Shown: positions 23,710 through 32,618, counted from the stretch's first letter. The stretch is DNA of 64,000 nucleotides from CAYWPG01 sp964460035 (GCA_964460035.1 CAYWPG010000014.1:22643-86642), one strand, 5' to 3'. Numbers and translations are program-made. Notes: generated from the letters alone by a model not told the origin.

Positions 23710-26700
23710 GTGAACCGTTACTCGATCACCCGGCTACCCTTATTCCGAGCGATGTCGCCAACCAGCCCCACAATCCGGGCCGGCGCGATCTTGCACGCCT
23801 TAACGGCCGGTCTGCTCACCGTCGCGATTCTGACGAGCTGCACCGCGCGCGCGGACGATACCGAAATTTTCGTTGGGTCCAACCGGGGAGCAAGTGTAAA
23901 GCCGAATGTCCTCTTTATCATGGACACTTCGAGCAGTATGAACACGAAGGAGACTGTGGAACTTACCCCATACGACTCCAGCCTCAAATACGAAGGGGAT
24001 TGCCAATCGGATCGCATCTACTGGTCACGCAGCAACAGCACGAGCGTACCAGCCTGCAGCTCGGCGCGTTGGATAGCGGCGTCGGCGCTGAACTGCGAAA
24101 GCATCTCCTCCGCGCTGGCATCGTCTGCTGGCCGCGCTACCGCGGTGGCCGCGCAGTATCGCGGCTCAACAAACGATTGGGGGCCCCTTGCGGTAGGCAA
24201 CAACAGCAGTGACGTTGAGTGCCGCCGGCAAACAATCGGTGGCGAAACCACCTATCACTTTTACTCGGCGAACTACCTGAACTGGTTCCATTCGGAACAG
24301 GGAAGCACCCAGATGACACGTCTGGCAATCGTTCAGGACATTGCCCGAAAGCTCGTGGATAGCATTTCGGGAATCAACATCGGACTGATGCGTTTTGATG
24401 CTCGCGCGTCGCAAGGCGGGTACGTCGACCTGCCGATCGGCGACATCGACAGCAACCGCGAGTCTTTCAAGGCAAAGCTGAACAGCTACCAAGCCGCGAG
24501 CAACACCCCGCTTTCCGAAACGTTATACGAAGCGGCTCTGTACTGGCGCGGCGAGGAAATGAAATACGGCAAGGACTCGCAACCAAACGCTAGCACGGAA
24601 GAATCACACAAGAACAACCGGTACATTTCGCCCATCACCGAAGCCTGCCAGAAGAACCACATAGTCTATCTCACTGACGGCGAGCCAGTATCTGACACGG
24701 ATGCTAATGGGAAAATTGCAGAATGGATTGGTTACAAATGCGACGGCAACTGTCTTGACGAGCTGGCGGAATTCCTGTTCGAGCAGGACCAAAACGCTAA
24801 CGTCCCGGGCATCAACAATGTCATCACACACACCATCGGCTTCCATACCGACCAACAACTCCTCAGAGATGCAGCCAGCAAGGGAGGCGGCAATTACTAC
24901 ACGGCTGACGACTACAGCGGACTGCAGAACGCGCTGACCGAGCTGTTCGCTGAAATACTCTCCAGCACCAGCCTGTTCACTGCCCCGGCGGTATCCGTGA
25001 ACGCTTTCAACCGGCTATCCCACCTGGACGAAGTCTACTTTGCTCTGTTCCGTCCCAGCGAACGAGCGATGTGGCAAGGAAACGTAAAGCGCTATCGCAT
25101 AAATCCGGCGACCGGACTGCTTGTGGACGCCGACGAAAAACTTGCCATAAACAGCAGCACCGGAGAGTTCGCCGACAATGCGCGCAGTTTCTGGAGCGAT
25201 TCGGTAGACGGTAATGACATCCGCCGGGGCGGTGCGGCCGAGAAGATCCCCAGCTCCCGCAAAACCTACACTTATACCGGTGATGATCCGCCGCGCAATG
25301 TGGACATTACCGCGTCCGACCATCAGCTGCACGAGGGCAACGAAGCTATTACGTCCGAGATGCTGGGGTTGAATGCCGACGAGTACACCGCCGACTACCG
25401 CAGGCGGCTGCTGCAATGGATACGCGGGCAGGACGTAAACGAAAACGGTCAGGCCAGCGGCCCGCGCCAGTTCATGGGCGATCCGCTGCACAGCCGTCCA
25501 GTTCTGGTCACATATGGCGAGGACGCGGACGATCCACGGCTCACGATGTTCGTCACCACCAACGAAGGCTACCTGCACGCCATAGATACCGCGACCGGAC
25601 AGGAACTCTTCGCTTTCATGCCCCAAGAACTGCTGACGAACATAAACCGTCTGTATAAGAATCCGTCCGTCCATGACGGCCGCATCTACGGCCTGGACGG
25701 TTCGCTGTCGGTGCAGGCAAGCGACGGCCAGGTACACCTCTACTTCGGCATGCGCCGCGGGGGCAGGAACTACTATGCGCTGGATGTCAGCAACAGAACC
25801 CAGCCCAAGCTGAAGTGGGTCATCCACGGCGGCTCCGACGGCTTCGAGGAGCTAGGCCAGACTTGGTCCAAACCTATCCCGACACGTATCCACTTTGCCG
25901 GCGACGCGGCTCCCACTGAGGTTCTGATCTTTGCCGGGGGCTATGATCCGGCTCAAGACGCTGCCCTGGTGCGCACAGCCGATACCCAAGGGCGCGGCAT
26001 TTTCATCGTCAGCGCCGAAGATGGCAGCCTGCTCTGGTACGGAGGCGGCCCCAATGCCGCAGGCGAGCCTGACACCGTGTTCCAGGGCATGAACTACAGC
26101 ATTCCATCGGACATTCGCGTCGTGGACATCGACGGCGACGGGCTTGCCGACCAGCTCTACGTGGGCGATATGGGCGGCCAACTGTGGCGATTCGACATAC
26201 ACCACGGCAACACCGCTGCAGCACTGGTGAGCGGAGGCATCATCGCCGACCTTGCCTCCGACGGCAGCGCCGCCGATGCCCGCCGCTTCTACAACGCCCC
26301 AGACCTTGCGCTGATCAGCGACAAAGGCAAGCAGTGGCTGTCCATAGCGATCGGCTCGGGATGGCGCGCCCATCCACTGGACACTGACGTCCAGGATCGC
26401 TTCTACATGGTTCGCAACCCCCACGTATTCGGGCCCGCGCGCGCCCAGAGCGGTGAGCCTGTCTACACCAAGATCACCGAAAGCGATCTCTACGACGCCA
26501 CTGATAACGTCATCGGCGAAGGGGACGAGAATCAAGCCGCGGAGGCTCGCGCCGCCTTGGCCGCGAAGAAGGGCTGGTTTATCAAGCTTGAGAACGTGGG
26601 CGAGAAGGTGCTCTCCGAGAGCATCACGCTTAACGGTCAGCTGATCTTCACGACCTACCAGCCCCGGGACGCCGCCGCGTCGACGGTGGGCTGCACACCC

Positions 26701-26958
26701 GGCGAGGGCATTGGGCGCGCCTATTTGATCAGCATACTGGACGCAACCCCCGTACAAGACCTCGACGAGTCCGGCGACGAGGAGTCACTTACCAAAACGG
26801 ACCGCAGCACGCAGCTCCTGCGCTCCGGCATTCCGCCAACGCCGACCGTGCTGTTCATTGGAACGCGCACCCTCGTGCTGATCGGACCAGAACAGCCCAT
26901 CGAGAACGTAGATGGCGGCCAGCGCAAGCGCCAGATTTTCTGGCGCAGCGAGGACTAG
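23710..26958 (+). CDS. pilY1: Type IV pilus tip-associated adhesin PilY1
   Basis: The protein is about 1,080 residues. An N-terminal signal-like hydrophobic segment ends near TARA. A von Willebrand A region follows with the MIDAS motif VLFIMDTSSSM near residue 70 and VYLTDGEP near 320. The C-terminal half has the PilY1 beta-propeller pattern (RPVLVTYG, GYLHAIDTATGQELFAFMPQELL, HLYFGMRRGGRNYYALDVS) and a calcium-loop DIDGDGLADQLY. GTG is preferred because GGAG lies 6 bases upstream. An in-frame ATG at 23698 lacks a ribosome-binding site. PilY1 sits at the pilus tip, opposes retraction and mediates surface sensing (knowledge). No PilY2 follows. Confidence 0.92.
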   Translation: MNRYSITRLPLFRAMSPTSPTIRAGAILHALTAGLLTVAILTSCTARADDTEIFVGSNRGASVKPNVLFIMDTSSSMNTKETVELTPYDSSLKYEGDCQSDRIYWSRSNSTSVPACSSARWIAASALNCESISSALASSAGRATAVAAQYRGSTNDWGPLAVGNNSSDVECRRQTIGGETTYHFYSANYLNWFHSEQGSTQMTRLAIVQDIARKLVDSISGINIGLMRFDARASQGGYVDLPIGDIDSNRESFKAKLNSYQAASNTPLSETLYEAALYWRGEEMKYGKDSQPNASTEESHKNNRYISPITEACQKNHIVYLTDGEPVSDTDANGKIAEWIGYKCDGNCLDELAEFLFEQDQNANVPGINNVITHTIGFHTDQQLLRDAASKGGGNYYTADDYSGLQNALTELFAEILSSTSLFTAPAVSVNAFNRLSHLDEVYFALFRPSERAMWQGNVKRYRINPATGLLVDADEKLAINSSTGEFADNARSFWSDSVDGNDIRRGGAAEKIPSSRKTYTYTGDDPPRNVDITASDHQLHEGNEAITSEMLGLNADEYTADYRRRLLQWIRGQDVNENGQASGPRQFMGDPLHSRPVLVTYGEDADDPRLTMFVTTNEGYLHAIDTATGQELFAFMPQELLTNINRLYKNPSVHDGRIYGLDGSLSVQASDGQVHLYFGMRRGGRNYYALDVSNRTQPKLKWVIHGGSDGFEELGQTWSKPIPTRIHFAGDAAPTEVLIFAGGYDPAQDAALVRTADTQGRGIFIVSAEDGSLLWYGGGPNAAGEPDTVFQGMNYSIPSDIRVVDIDGDGLADQLYVGDMGGQLWRFDIHHGNTAAALVSGGIIADLASDGSAADARRFYNAPDLALISDKGKQWLSIAIGSGWRAHPLDTDVQDRFYMVRNPHVFGPARAQSGEPVYTKITESDLYDATDNVIGEGDENQAAEARAALAAKKGWFIKLENVGEKVLSESITLNGQLIFTTYQPRDAAASTVGCTPGEGIGRAYLISILDATPVQDLDESGDEESLTKTDRSTQLLRSGIPPTPTVLFIGTRTLVLIGPEQPIENVDGGQRKRQIFWRSED

Positions 26959-27132
26959 ATTCCGCTTTCGATTCGCTGCCACAGGGCGGCTGGAACGCTC
27001 CCAAGTCCAGCCGCCCTGCAAGGATGATTACCGCGCCGCAGCTCCCAAGAAGAGCAGGTGCGGGGCATGCACAGCCGGGTGGGAGCGCGCCGGCATGTTG
27101 CCAAACAGGGTCGACATCTCGGGAGGCGTTTA

Positions 27133-27552
27133 ATGAGAACAACCAAGACACAGGTGCTCGGCTTCACCTTGATCGAGCTTGTCCTGGTGGTCGTGATCGT
27201 GGGGATACTCGCCGCCGTGGCTTTTCCCAGCTATCAGCATTATGTCTACAAGGCTCGTAGAACCGACGCCACCACCGGGCTTATGGATGCCGCTCAGCGC
27301 CTGGAGCGTTGCTATTCGCGCGAACTGTCGTACTCACCGTGCACCATACCCTCAAGCTCCCCTTCCGGGCTCTACAACCTTGCGCTAGACAGTAGAACCG
27401 CAACGACGTACACCCTCTCCGCAAGGCCACCCACCACCAGCGTGCAGTACAACGATACAAAGTGCCGTACCTTCACCATCACACATTTAGGCGTGCGCAG
27501 TGCCCTAGATGCTGACGGATCAACCGACACTACGGACGATTGTTGGCGCTGA
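27133..27552 (+). CDS. pilE: Minor pilin PilE
   Basis: The 139-residue prepilin has leader MRTTKTQVLG, then FTLIELVLVVVIVGILAAVAFPSYQHYV, with Glu5 and the usual PilE/pilin N-terminal helix. The C-terminal domain has Cys residues (RCYSRELSYSPC, KCRTF, DDCWR) consistent with a disulfide loop. GGGAGG lies 6 bases before the ATG, ruling out the longer in-frame start. It closes the minor pilin operon. A small 8-bp GC hairpin (27576-27600) follows without a U-run. It could be mistaken for the major pilin PilA, but the context favours PilE. Confidence 0.88.
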   Translation: MRTTKTQVLGFTLIELVLVVVIVGILAAVAFPSYQHYVYKARRTDATTGLMDAAQRLERCYSRELSYSPCTIPSSSPSGLYNLALDSRTATTYTLSARPPTTSVQYNDTKCRTFTITHLGVRSALDADGSTDTTDDCWR

Positions 27553-27653
27553 CCAAGGCGCGCCGTGGCCAACCCGCGCAGCGCTGCGAATGCGCTGCGC
27601 CCACCCCACCGCTCGCCACCGACGCCAACAGAACGTATACTCCCCTCGACACG

Positions 27654-27682
27654 TTGTTTGAGCGCCAAGGTTCTTATATACT
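27654..27682 (+). promoter_or_regulatory. Promoter of tRNA-Thr with GC-rich discriminator
   Basis: TTGTTT (27654-27659), a 17-base spacer and TATACT (27677-27682) are followed directly by TGGCGCCC. A GC-rich discriminator is typical of stringently controlled stable-RNA promoters. The -10 and discriminator lie within an inverted repeat (GCGCCAAG 27662-27669 with CTTGGCGC 27681-27688). Confidence 0.6.
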
Positions 27683-27703
27683 TGGCGCCCACTCCTGATA
27701 GAC

Positions 27704-27779
<76 letters not shown>

Positions 27780-27796
27780 ACTAAATTTACGACTTA

Positions 27797-27821
27797 GGCC
27801 AGCCTAACCGCTGGCCTTTTT
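27797..27821 (+). terminator. Intrinsic terminator of tRNA-Thr
   Basis: A perfect 7-bp stem (GGCCAGC with GCTGGCC) and 6-base loop are followed by TTTTT. Confidence 0.88.
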
Positions 27822-27913
27822 CGTGTTTGGAGCACCACTCAGTCATTAACAAGAGTGATGCCGGTCCAGGACGACCACGGTTTGCGCTTCGCGCACCGTT
27901 CACTTGGCGGGTA

Positions 27914-27948
27914 GAGGCATTCTATGCCTCGGATCGAAGGATCCGAGG
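27914..27948. other. Two mutually exclusive hairpins
   Basis: Hairpin A pairs GAGGCAT (27914-27920) with ATGCCTC (27924-27930). Hairpin B pairs CCTCGGATC (27927-27935) with GATCCGAGG (27940-27948) around a GAAG tetraloop. They share four bases, so only one can form fully. No U-run follows. The function is unknown. Confidence 0.45.
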
Positions 27949-28005
27949 TGCATCGCAGGGTGCTAGTTACTAGGGCGAAGACTATCACGGTGTAAGTACC
28001 CGCCC

Positions 28006-28089
28006 GTGGGAGCGGCGCCGTCGCCGCGAATTCTTCACATCCCTACTCAGCTGGAAAGACCTTCGCGCCCAAGGGTGCGTTCCCACAGC
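28006..28089. repeat. REP-like inverted pair
   Basis: GTGGGAGCGGC...GCCGCGAA (28006-28030, stem GCGGC/GCCGC) faces the inverted unit CCTTCGCGCCC...GCGTTCCCACAGC (28060-28089). The second unit, read on the minus strand, matches the unit at 20134-20163 over most of its length. Confidence 0.5.
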
Positions 28090-28502
28090 AGCTCGCTCAC
28101 CTGTCTGTAGAAGGAGCCACCAGTGGTGAGAGCAGGAACCTGCTGGCGATCACCTAGAGGAGGTCGCAAGGAAACACTCCCGATGTGCGTAAAAGATAGT
28201 CCAGCTATCGCTATCCCTTACCGAAGGCTACCCGGTCAGCGCCATGTCTTGTGTTTCCCGGACCACGCCTGCCGGGCGGTAACAAGCGCGGTAGCCACCT
28301 CCCCTGCTGCGTCAGGTGTCGGCGACACGCACGCCAGGAACTGCCTCCAAGTTAGCCTGCAAGCGGCCCTGGCCGTCTTGTGGTGAGAAACACGTGTGTT
28401 AGGAAAGCACGATGCAGCGAGGCCGCTCCAGGTAAGAGATAGCGGCAGCCAGAGGGATGCTGCCGCCATTAGGCTCGACGCCTCACCGGGCGCCATGGCC
28501 GT

Positions 28503-29648
28503 TCAACCGGTGACCACCAGGTTGTCGCGATGGATGAGTTCCGGGTCGTCCACATAGCCCAGCAAGCCCTCGATGCGCCCGCTGGGATGCCCCTTGATGA
28601 TGGCCGCTTCCTGGGAGTTGTAATTGACCAGGCCGCGCGCGACCTCGCGCCCTTCGGGGCTCAGGCAAACCACCATCTCGCCGCGCGAGAACTGTCCTTC
28701 GACGCGGGTAACCCCTACCGGCAGCAAACTGCTGCCGGCACTTTTCAATACTTGCACGGCGCCGGCATCCAGCCAGAGCTTGCCTTTCGCCTGCAAGTGG
28801 CTGGCCAGCCAGCGCTTGCGCGCCGCCACCGGCTCGCTGCAGGGCAACAGCAAGGTGCCCAGCCGTTCGCCGCGGCGCAGGCGCTCCAGCACTGCTTCCT
28901 CGCGCCCCGAAGCGATGACGGTAGCAGCTCCGGAGCGAGCGGCACGGGCCGCCGCCTGCACCTTGGCGAGCATACCGCCTCGGCCCAACGCTCCCGCTGC
29001 AGGCGAGCACATCGCCTCCAGCTCGGGGTCGCCGGCACGCCCTTCGCTGATCAGCTTGGCCTGCGGGTTGCTTCTGGGGTCCGAATCGAACAGCCCGTCC
29101 TGATCGGTGAGAATCACCAGCAGGTCCGCATCCACCAGATTGGCGACCAGCGCGGCCAGCGTGTCGTTATCCCCGAAACGGATCTCGTCAGTGGCGACGG
29201 TATCGTTCTCATTCACCACCGGCACCACCCCGAGCTCCAGCAGCGCTCGCAGTGTGCTGCGGGCGTTCAGGTAACGGCGCCGGTTGGCCAGATCGTCGTG
29301 GGTAAGCAGTACCTGGGCTGTATGCACGCCATGTCGCGCGAACTCCGACTCATAGGCCTGCACCAGGCCCATCTGCCCAACGGCCGCCGCGGCCTGCAAC
29401 TGATGCAGCGCGTTAGGCCGCTTCGCCCAGCCCAGCCTTTTCACGCCTTCGGCAACCGCGCCGGACGACACCAGCAGCACTTCGATGCCATGCGCACGCA
29501 GCCCGATGATCTGCTCCACCCAGGCAAACATGCGGTCTCGGTCCAAACCGCGACCGTCATTGGTGACCAAGGCACTGCCGACCTTCACCACCCACCGCCG
29601 GGCACTCCCCAGCGATGCCCGCTTATCCGCCGTCATAGGGTCACTCAT
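28503..29648 (-). CDS. proB: Glutamate 5-kinase with C-terminal PUA domain
   Basis: ProB phosphorylates glutamate to gamma-glutamyl phosphate, the first and feedback-inhibited step of proline synthesis. The amino-acid kinase domain carries VVKVGSALVT near the N-terminus, VSSGAVAEG, VNENDTVATDEIRFGDNDTLAA and LTDQDGLFD. The PUA domain follows at about 280-375 (RGLVNYNSQEAAIIKGHPS). I chose the ATG giving MSDPMTADKRA, which overlaps the obgE stop by 8 bases. ATGs at 29669 and 29636 are alternatives. proA is not in the window. The rplU-rpmA-obgE-proB order is conserved in gammaproteobacteria. Confidence 0.94.
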   Translation of the reverse strand: MSDPMTADKRASLGSARRWVVKVGSALVTNDGRGLDRDRMFAWVEQIIGLRAHGIEVLLVSSGAVAEGVKRLGWAKRPNALHQLQAAAAVGQMGLVQAYESEFARHGVHTAQVLLTHDDLANRRRYLNARSTLRALLELGVVPVVNENDTVATDEIRFGDNDTLAALVANLVDADLLVILTDQDGLFDSDPRSNPQAKLISEGRAGDPELEAMCSPAAGALGRGGMLAKVQAAARAARSGAATVIASGREEAVLERLRRGERLGTLLLPCSEPVAARKRWLASHLQAKGKLWLDAGAVQVLKSAGSSLLPVGVTRVEGQFSRGEMVVCLSPEGREVARGLVNYNSQEAAIIKGHPSGRIEGLLGYVDDPELIHRDNLVVTG

Positions 29649-30693
29649 CCGTCCCCGATTGCTGCTCATCGGCCGCGGCGGCCACCGCAGCCTCCAAATG
29701 ATTCATGATCTGCTGACACAGGTACTCGGTGCCCTCGCCACTCAGCGCCGAGATCTGGAAAACCGGACCTTTCCATTCCAGGCGCTCCAGCAGCTCGCGT
29801 ACGTGCTCCTCTCGCCGATCCGGCGGCAGCAGGTCCAGCTTGTTGAGCACCAGCCAGCGCTCTTTGGCCGCCAGCTCGGTGCTGAAGCGCTCCAGTTCGC
29901 GATAAACGCTGCGCACGTCCTCGGCAGGATCGTGGTCCGGGTCCAGGGGGACGGCATCGACCAGATGCAGCAACAGCTTTGTGCGCGCCAGATGCTTGAG
30001 AAAGCGCACTCCCAGCCCGGCGCCTTCGGCGGCGCCCTCGATCAGGCCGGGGATATCGGCGACAACGAAGCTGCGCCCCTCGCCTACGCGCACCACGCCC
30101 AGATTCGGATACAGGGTAGTGAAAGGATAGTCGGCCACCTTGGGCCTGGCCGCGGAAACTGCGCGGACAAACGTAGACTTCCCGGCATTGGGCATGCCCA
30201 GCAAGCCAACGTCGGCCAGTACCTTCAGCTCCAGCCGCAACTCGCGACGCTCCCCAGGCGTGCCTGGTGTGGCTCGCCTGGGCGCGCGATTCACGGAGCT
30301 CTTGAAGTGCACGTTGCCAAGCCCGCCCCGCCCGCCTTTGGCGACCAGTAAGCGCTGCCCATGGTGGAGCATGTCCCCCATGAGCTCGCCCGTTTCGGCG
30401 TCCCATACGAGGGTTCCGACAGGCACTTTGATCGTCAACGACTGCCCGCTCTTGCCGGTGCACTGCCGGCCGGAGCCGTTCTCGCCGCGCTCGGCGACGA
30501 ATTTGCGCGTATGCCGAAAGTCCGCAAGCGTATTCAGGCCTTCGTCCGCTTCGATCAGCACATCGCCGCCGTCGCCGCCATCGCCGCCGTCCGGACCGCC
30601 CTTGGGCACGAATTTCTCGCGCCGAAAACTTGCACTGCCACCGCCGCCGTCGCCGGCGATGACACGGATCGTTACCTCGTCGACGAACTTCAT
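29641..30693 (-). CDS. obgE: Obg/CgtA GTPase
   Basis: This essential GTPase is involved in 50S ribosome assembly and the stringent response. The 350 residues comprise the glycine-rich Obg fold (about 1-158, with GDGGGGSASFRREKFVPKGG and KGGRGGLGN) and the G domain with P-loop GMPNAGKST, switch region YPFTTLYPN, DIPGLIEGA and NKLD. The terminator ahead of obgE separates it from rpmA, so it should have its own promoter in the 209-base gap. It overlaps proB downstream. Confidence 0.96.
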   Translation of the reverse strand: MKFVDEVTIRVIAGDGGGGSASFRREKFVPKGGPDGGDGGDGGDVLIEADEGLNTLADFRHTRKFVAERGENGSGRQCTGKSGQSLTIKVPVGTLVWDAETGELMGDMLHHGQRLLVAKGGRGGLGNVHFKSSVNRAPRRATPGTPGERRELRLELKVLADVGLLGMPNAGKSTFVRAVSAARPKVADYPFTTLYPNLGVVRVGEGRSFVVADIPGLIEGAAEGAGLGVRFLKHLARTKLLLHLVDAVPLDPDHDPAEDVRSVYRELERFSTELAAKERWLVLNKLDLLPPDRREEHVRELLERLEWKGPVFQISALSGEGTEYLCQQIMNHLEAAVAAAADEQQSGTDE

Positions 30694-30838
30694 CGCTGTT
30701 GGAGCCTATGTTGCAAGGGCATGGAGTGCGCCACAATCTCCGCGGCAAGGGCCACGCTACTGAAAAGGCATACGCGGCACGAGCAGTTCATGCAGCACAT
30801 CGCATCGCGACCGATGCCACCGAACCGACATTGTCCAC

Positions 30839-30869
30839 AAAAAAGCCCCGTACGGCGACGGGGCTTTTT
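30839..30869 (-). terminator. Intrinsic terminator of rplU-rpmA
   Basis: A stem AGCCCCGT/ACGGGGCT flanked by A- and T-runs, with loop ACGGCG. On the minus strand a T6 run follows the stem, placing it at the end of the rplU-rpmA transcript. Confidence 0.88.
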
Positions 30870-30902
30870 GACAAAAACAATGTCGCGAAACACTGCTTTG
30901 AT

Positions 30903-31160
30903 TTACGCGGGGCGCACGCTCACGTACTTGCGGTTGTTCTTGCCCTTGACCTCGAACACCACTGTGCCGTCGGCAGTAGCGAACAACGTGTGGTCGCGGC
31001 CCAGGCCGACGTTCTCACCGGCATGGAAGCGCGTGCCGCGCTGACGAACCAGAATGTTACCCGCCACGACGAACTCGCCGCCGAAGCGCTTGACGCCAAG
31101 GCGTTTAGATTCGGAGTCGCGGCCGTTGCGAGTGCTACCGCCTGCCTTTTTGTGTGCCAT
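30903..31160 (-). CDS. rpmA: 50S ribosomal protein L27
   Basis: L27 is 85 residues. Its N-terminus (MAHKKAGGSTRNGRDSESKRLG) reaches the peptidyl transferase centre. There is no cleavable N-terminal extension of the Firmicutes type. It lies 13 bases downstream of rplU and is co-transcribed, with a terminator directly after it. Confidence 0.98.
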   Translation of the reverse strand: MAHKKAGGSTRNGRDSESKRLGVKRFGGEFVVAGNILVRQRGTRFHAGENVGLGRDHTLFATADGTVVFEVKGKNNRKYVSVRPA

Positions 31161-31173
31161 TACCTGCTACCTC

Positions 31174-31488
31174 TCAGCCGGCGCTGATGCCGGTGATCTT
31201 GATTTCGGTGAACTGCTGGCGATGCCCAAACGCGCGCTTGTAGTTCTTGCGGCGCTTGAATTTCACGCCCGTGACCTTCTTGGCCTTGGCGTGCCGCACG
31301 ACCGTAGCGGAGACCTTGCCGCCGGCAAGCACCGGGGTGCCGATCTTCACGTCGTCACCATCGGTAACCATCAGCACTTGATCGAAGTCCACCGACTCGC
31401 CTTCGGCGACGTTCAGCTTCTCGATCTTCAGCGTTTCACCCTCGGAGACACGATATTGTTTGCCTCCGGTCTTAATAACGGCGTACAT
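31174..31488 (-). CDS. rplU: 50S ribosomal protein L21
   Basis: L21 is 104 residues, beginning MYAVIKTGGKQYRVSEGETLKIEKL and containing the KKVTGVKFKRRKNYKRAFGHRQ rRNA-binding segment. GGGAG lies 6 bases before the ATG. Its promoter is about 40 bases upstream, back to back with that of ispB. Confidence 0.98.
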   Translation of the reverse strand: MYAVIKTGGKQYRVSEGETLKIEKLNVAEGESVDFDQVLMVTDGDDVKIGTPVLAGGKVSATVVRHAKAKKVTGVKFKRRKNYKRAFGHRQQFTEIKITGISAG

Positions 31489-31528
31489 GTCGCACTCCCA
31501 AGGCTACTGAGACCCAATAAGGGCGGGA

Positions 31529-31557
31529 ATTCTAGCTTCTCGGCGGAATAAGGTCAA
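31529..31557 (-). promoter_or_regulatory. Sigma70-type promoter of rplU-rpmA
   Basis: On the minus strand, TTGACC (31552-31557) is followed after 17 bases by TAGAAT (31529-31534). Each hexamer has 5 of 6 matches, and the predicted leader is about 35 bases. Confidence 0.6.
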
Positions 31558-31576
31558 ACGACCGCGCCGTCAAATC

Positions 31577-31592
31577 GTGTCAACCTTGACAC
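31577..31592. promoter_or_regulatory. 16-base near-perfect palindrome in the rplU/ispB intergenic region
   Basis: GTGTCAA-CC-TTGACAC is a perfect 7+2+7 inverted repeat. It contains a TTGACA on each strand, one of which serves as the ispB -35. It could be an operator for a dimeric regulator, or simply two facing -35 hexamers. Confidence 0.4.
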
Positions 31593-31614
31593 CCCGCGGA
31601 CACCCCCATAGCAT
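31586..31614 (+). promoter_or_regulatory. Sigma70-type promoter of ispB
   Basis: A perfect TTGACA (31586-31591), a 17-base spacer and TAGCAT (31609-31614, 4 of 6) would give a leader of about 20 bases before the ispB ATG. Confidence 0.5.
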
Positions 31615-31642
31615 GCGGGCTTTCCCAACCTGAGCCCCGCGA

Positions 31643-32611
31643 ATGGATATTGACGCCGTCCGTTCACTAGCCGCGGAGGACATGGCTGCCGTGAACCGTC
31701 TTATTCAGGCACGGCTCAGCTCCGACGTGGTACTCATCAATCAGTTAGGCAGCTACATCATCAATAGCGGCGGTAAGCGCCTGCGCCCGATGATCGTGCT
31801 GCTGGCCGCGCGTGCCAATGGCTATCAAGGCCAGGATCATATCCAATTGGCCGCCGTCATCGAGTTCATTCATACCGCCACGCTGCTACACGACGATGTG
31901 GTGGATGCATCCGAGCTGCGCCGCGGCCAGAACACCGCCAACAGCATCTGGGGCAACGAAGCCAGCGTGCTCGTTGGGGACTTCCTATACTCGCGCGCCT
32001 TCGAGATGATGGTGGAGCTGAATCGCATGCCGGTCATGGCCATTATGGCGCGTGCCACCAACACCATCGCCGAAGGCGAAGTAATGCAACTGCTGAACGT
32101 CCACGAGCCGGACGTGACGGAGGAGCATTACCTGGAGGTCATCTATCGCAAGACCGGGACGCTGTTCGAGGCGGGCTCCCGACTCGGCGCCATCCTCGGT
32201 GGGGCCAGCGACGAAATCGTCGAGCAAATGTCGGCCTATGGCAAACACCTGGGCAACGCGTTCCAGCTTGTCGACGATGCACTGGACTACGATGGCGACG
32301 TTGCGGCCATAGGCAAAAACATCGGCGACGATCTTGCCGAGGGCAAGCCGACCATGCCGCTAATCTATGCGATTCGCACCGGCACGCCGGCTCAAAGAGA
32401 GCTGCTGCGCACGGTCATCCGCGAAGGCGGCAGGGACCGTATCGATGAAGTGCACGAGGCCATTGAAAAGACCGGAGCGATTGCCTATACTCGCCGCCTC
32501 GCACGCAATGAAGCCGAAAAGGCCAAGGCAAGTCTAAGCTGCCTCCCGAGCAGCGAGTACAGACAGGCCTTGGAGGCTCTAGCGGATTTCGCCGTAGAGC
32601 GTACAATTTGA
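31643..32611 (+). CDS. ispB: Polyprenyl (octaprenyl-type) diphosphate synthase
   Basis: IspB elongates farnesyl diphosphate with IPP to the ubiquinone or menaquinone side chain. The 322-residue trans-prenyltransferase has GGKRLRP near residue 43, the first Asp-rich motif LLHDDVVD near 81, and the second one LVDDALDYDGD near 210, with KNIGDDLAEGKPTMPLIYA following. Chain length (C40 or otherwise) cannot be read reliably. It diverges from rplU. tRNA-Pro begins only 7 bases after its stop. Confidence 0.94.
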   Translation: MDIDAVRSLAAEDMAAVNRLIQARLSSDVVLINQLGSYIINSGGKRLRPMIVLLAARANGYQGQDHIQLAAVIEFIHTATLLHDDVVDASELRRGQNTANSIWGNEASVLVGDFLYSRAFEMMVELNRMPVMAIMARATNTIAEGEVMQLLNVHEPDVTEEHYLEVIYRKTGTLFEAGSRLGAILGGASDEIVEQMSAYGKHLGNAFQLVDDALDYDGDVAAIGKNIGDDLAEGKPTMPLIYAIRTGTPAQRELLRTVIREGGRDRIDEVHEAIEKTGAIAYTRRLARNEAEKAKASLSCLPSSEYRQALEALADFAVERTI

Positions 32612-32618
32612 ACACCGT

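Larger units (their letters stand above)
27822..28502. other. 680-base non-coding stretch between tRNA-Thr and proB
   Basis: I find no believable gene. Short frames such as the one at 28123-28386 lack family resemblance and a ribosome-binding site of note. The stretch holds a pair of overlapping hairpins (27914-27948) and a REP-like inverted pair (28006-28089). The remainder (28090-28502) shows nothing I can name. Confidence 0.5.

Noticed and set aside
27888..27960. tRNA-like look of the hairpin region (GGTAGAG followed by a 5-bp stem and 7-base loop with TCT)
   Set aside because: No acceptor stem pairs at the expected positions and no T-loop TTCGA sequence is present, so it is not a tRNA gene.
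28123..28386. 87-codon frame in the gap before proB
   Set aside because: No family resemblance, atypical composition, and its neighbourhood is rich in repeats and hairpins.
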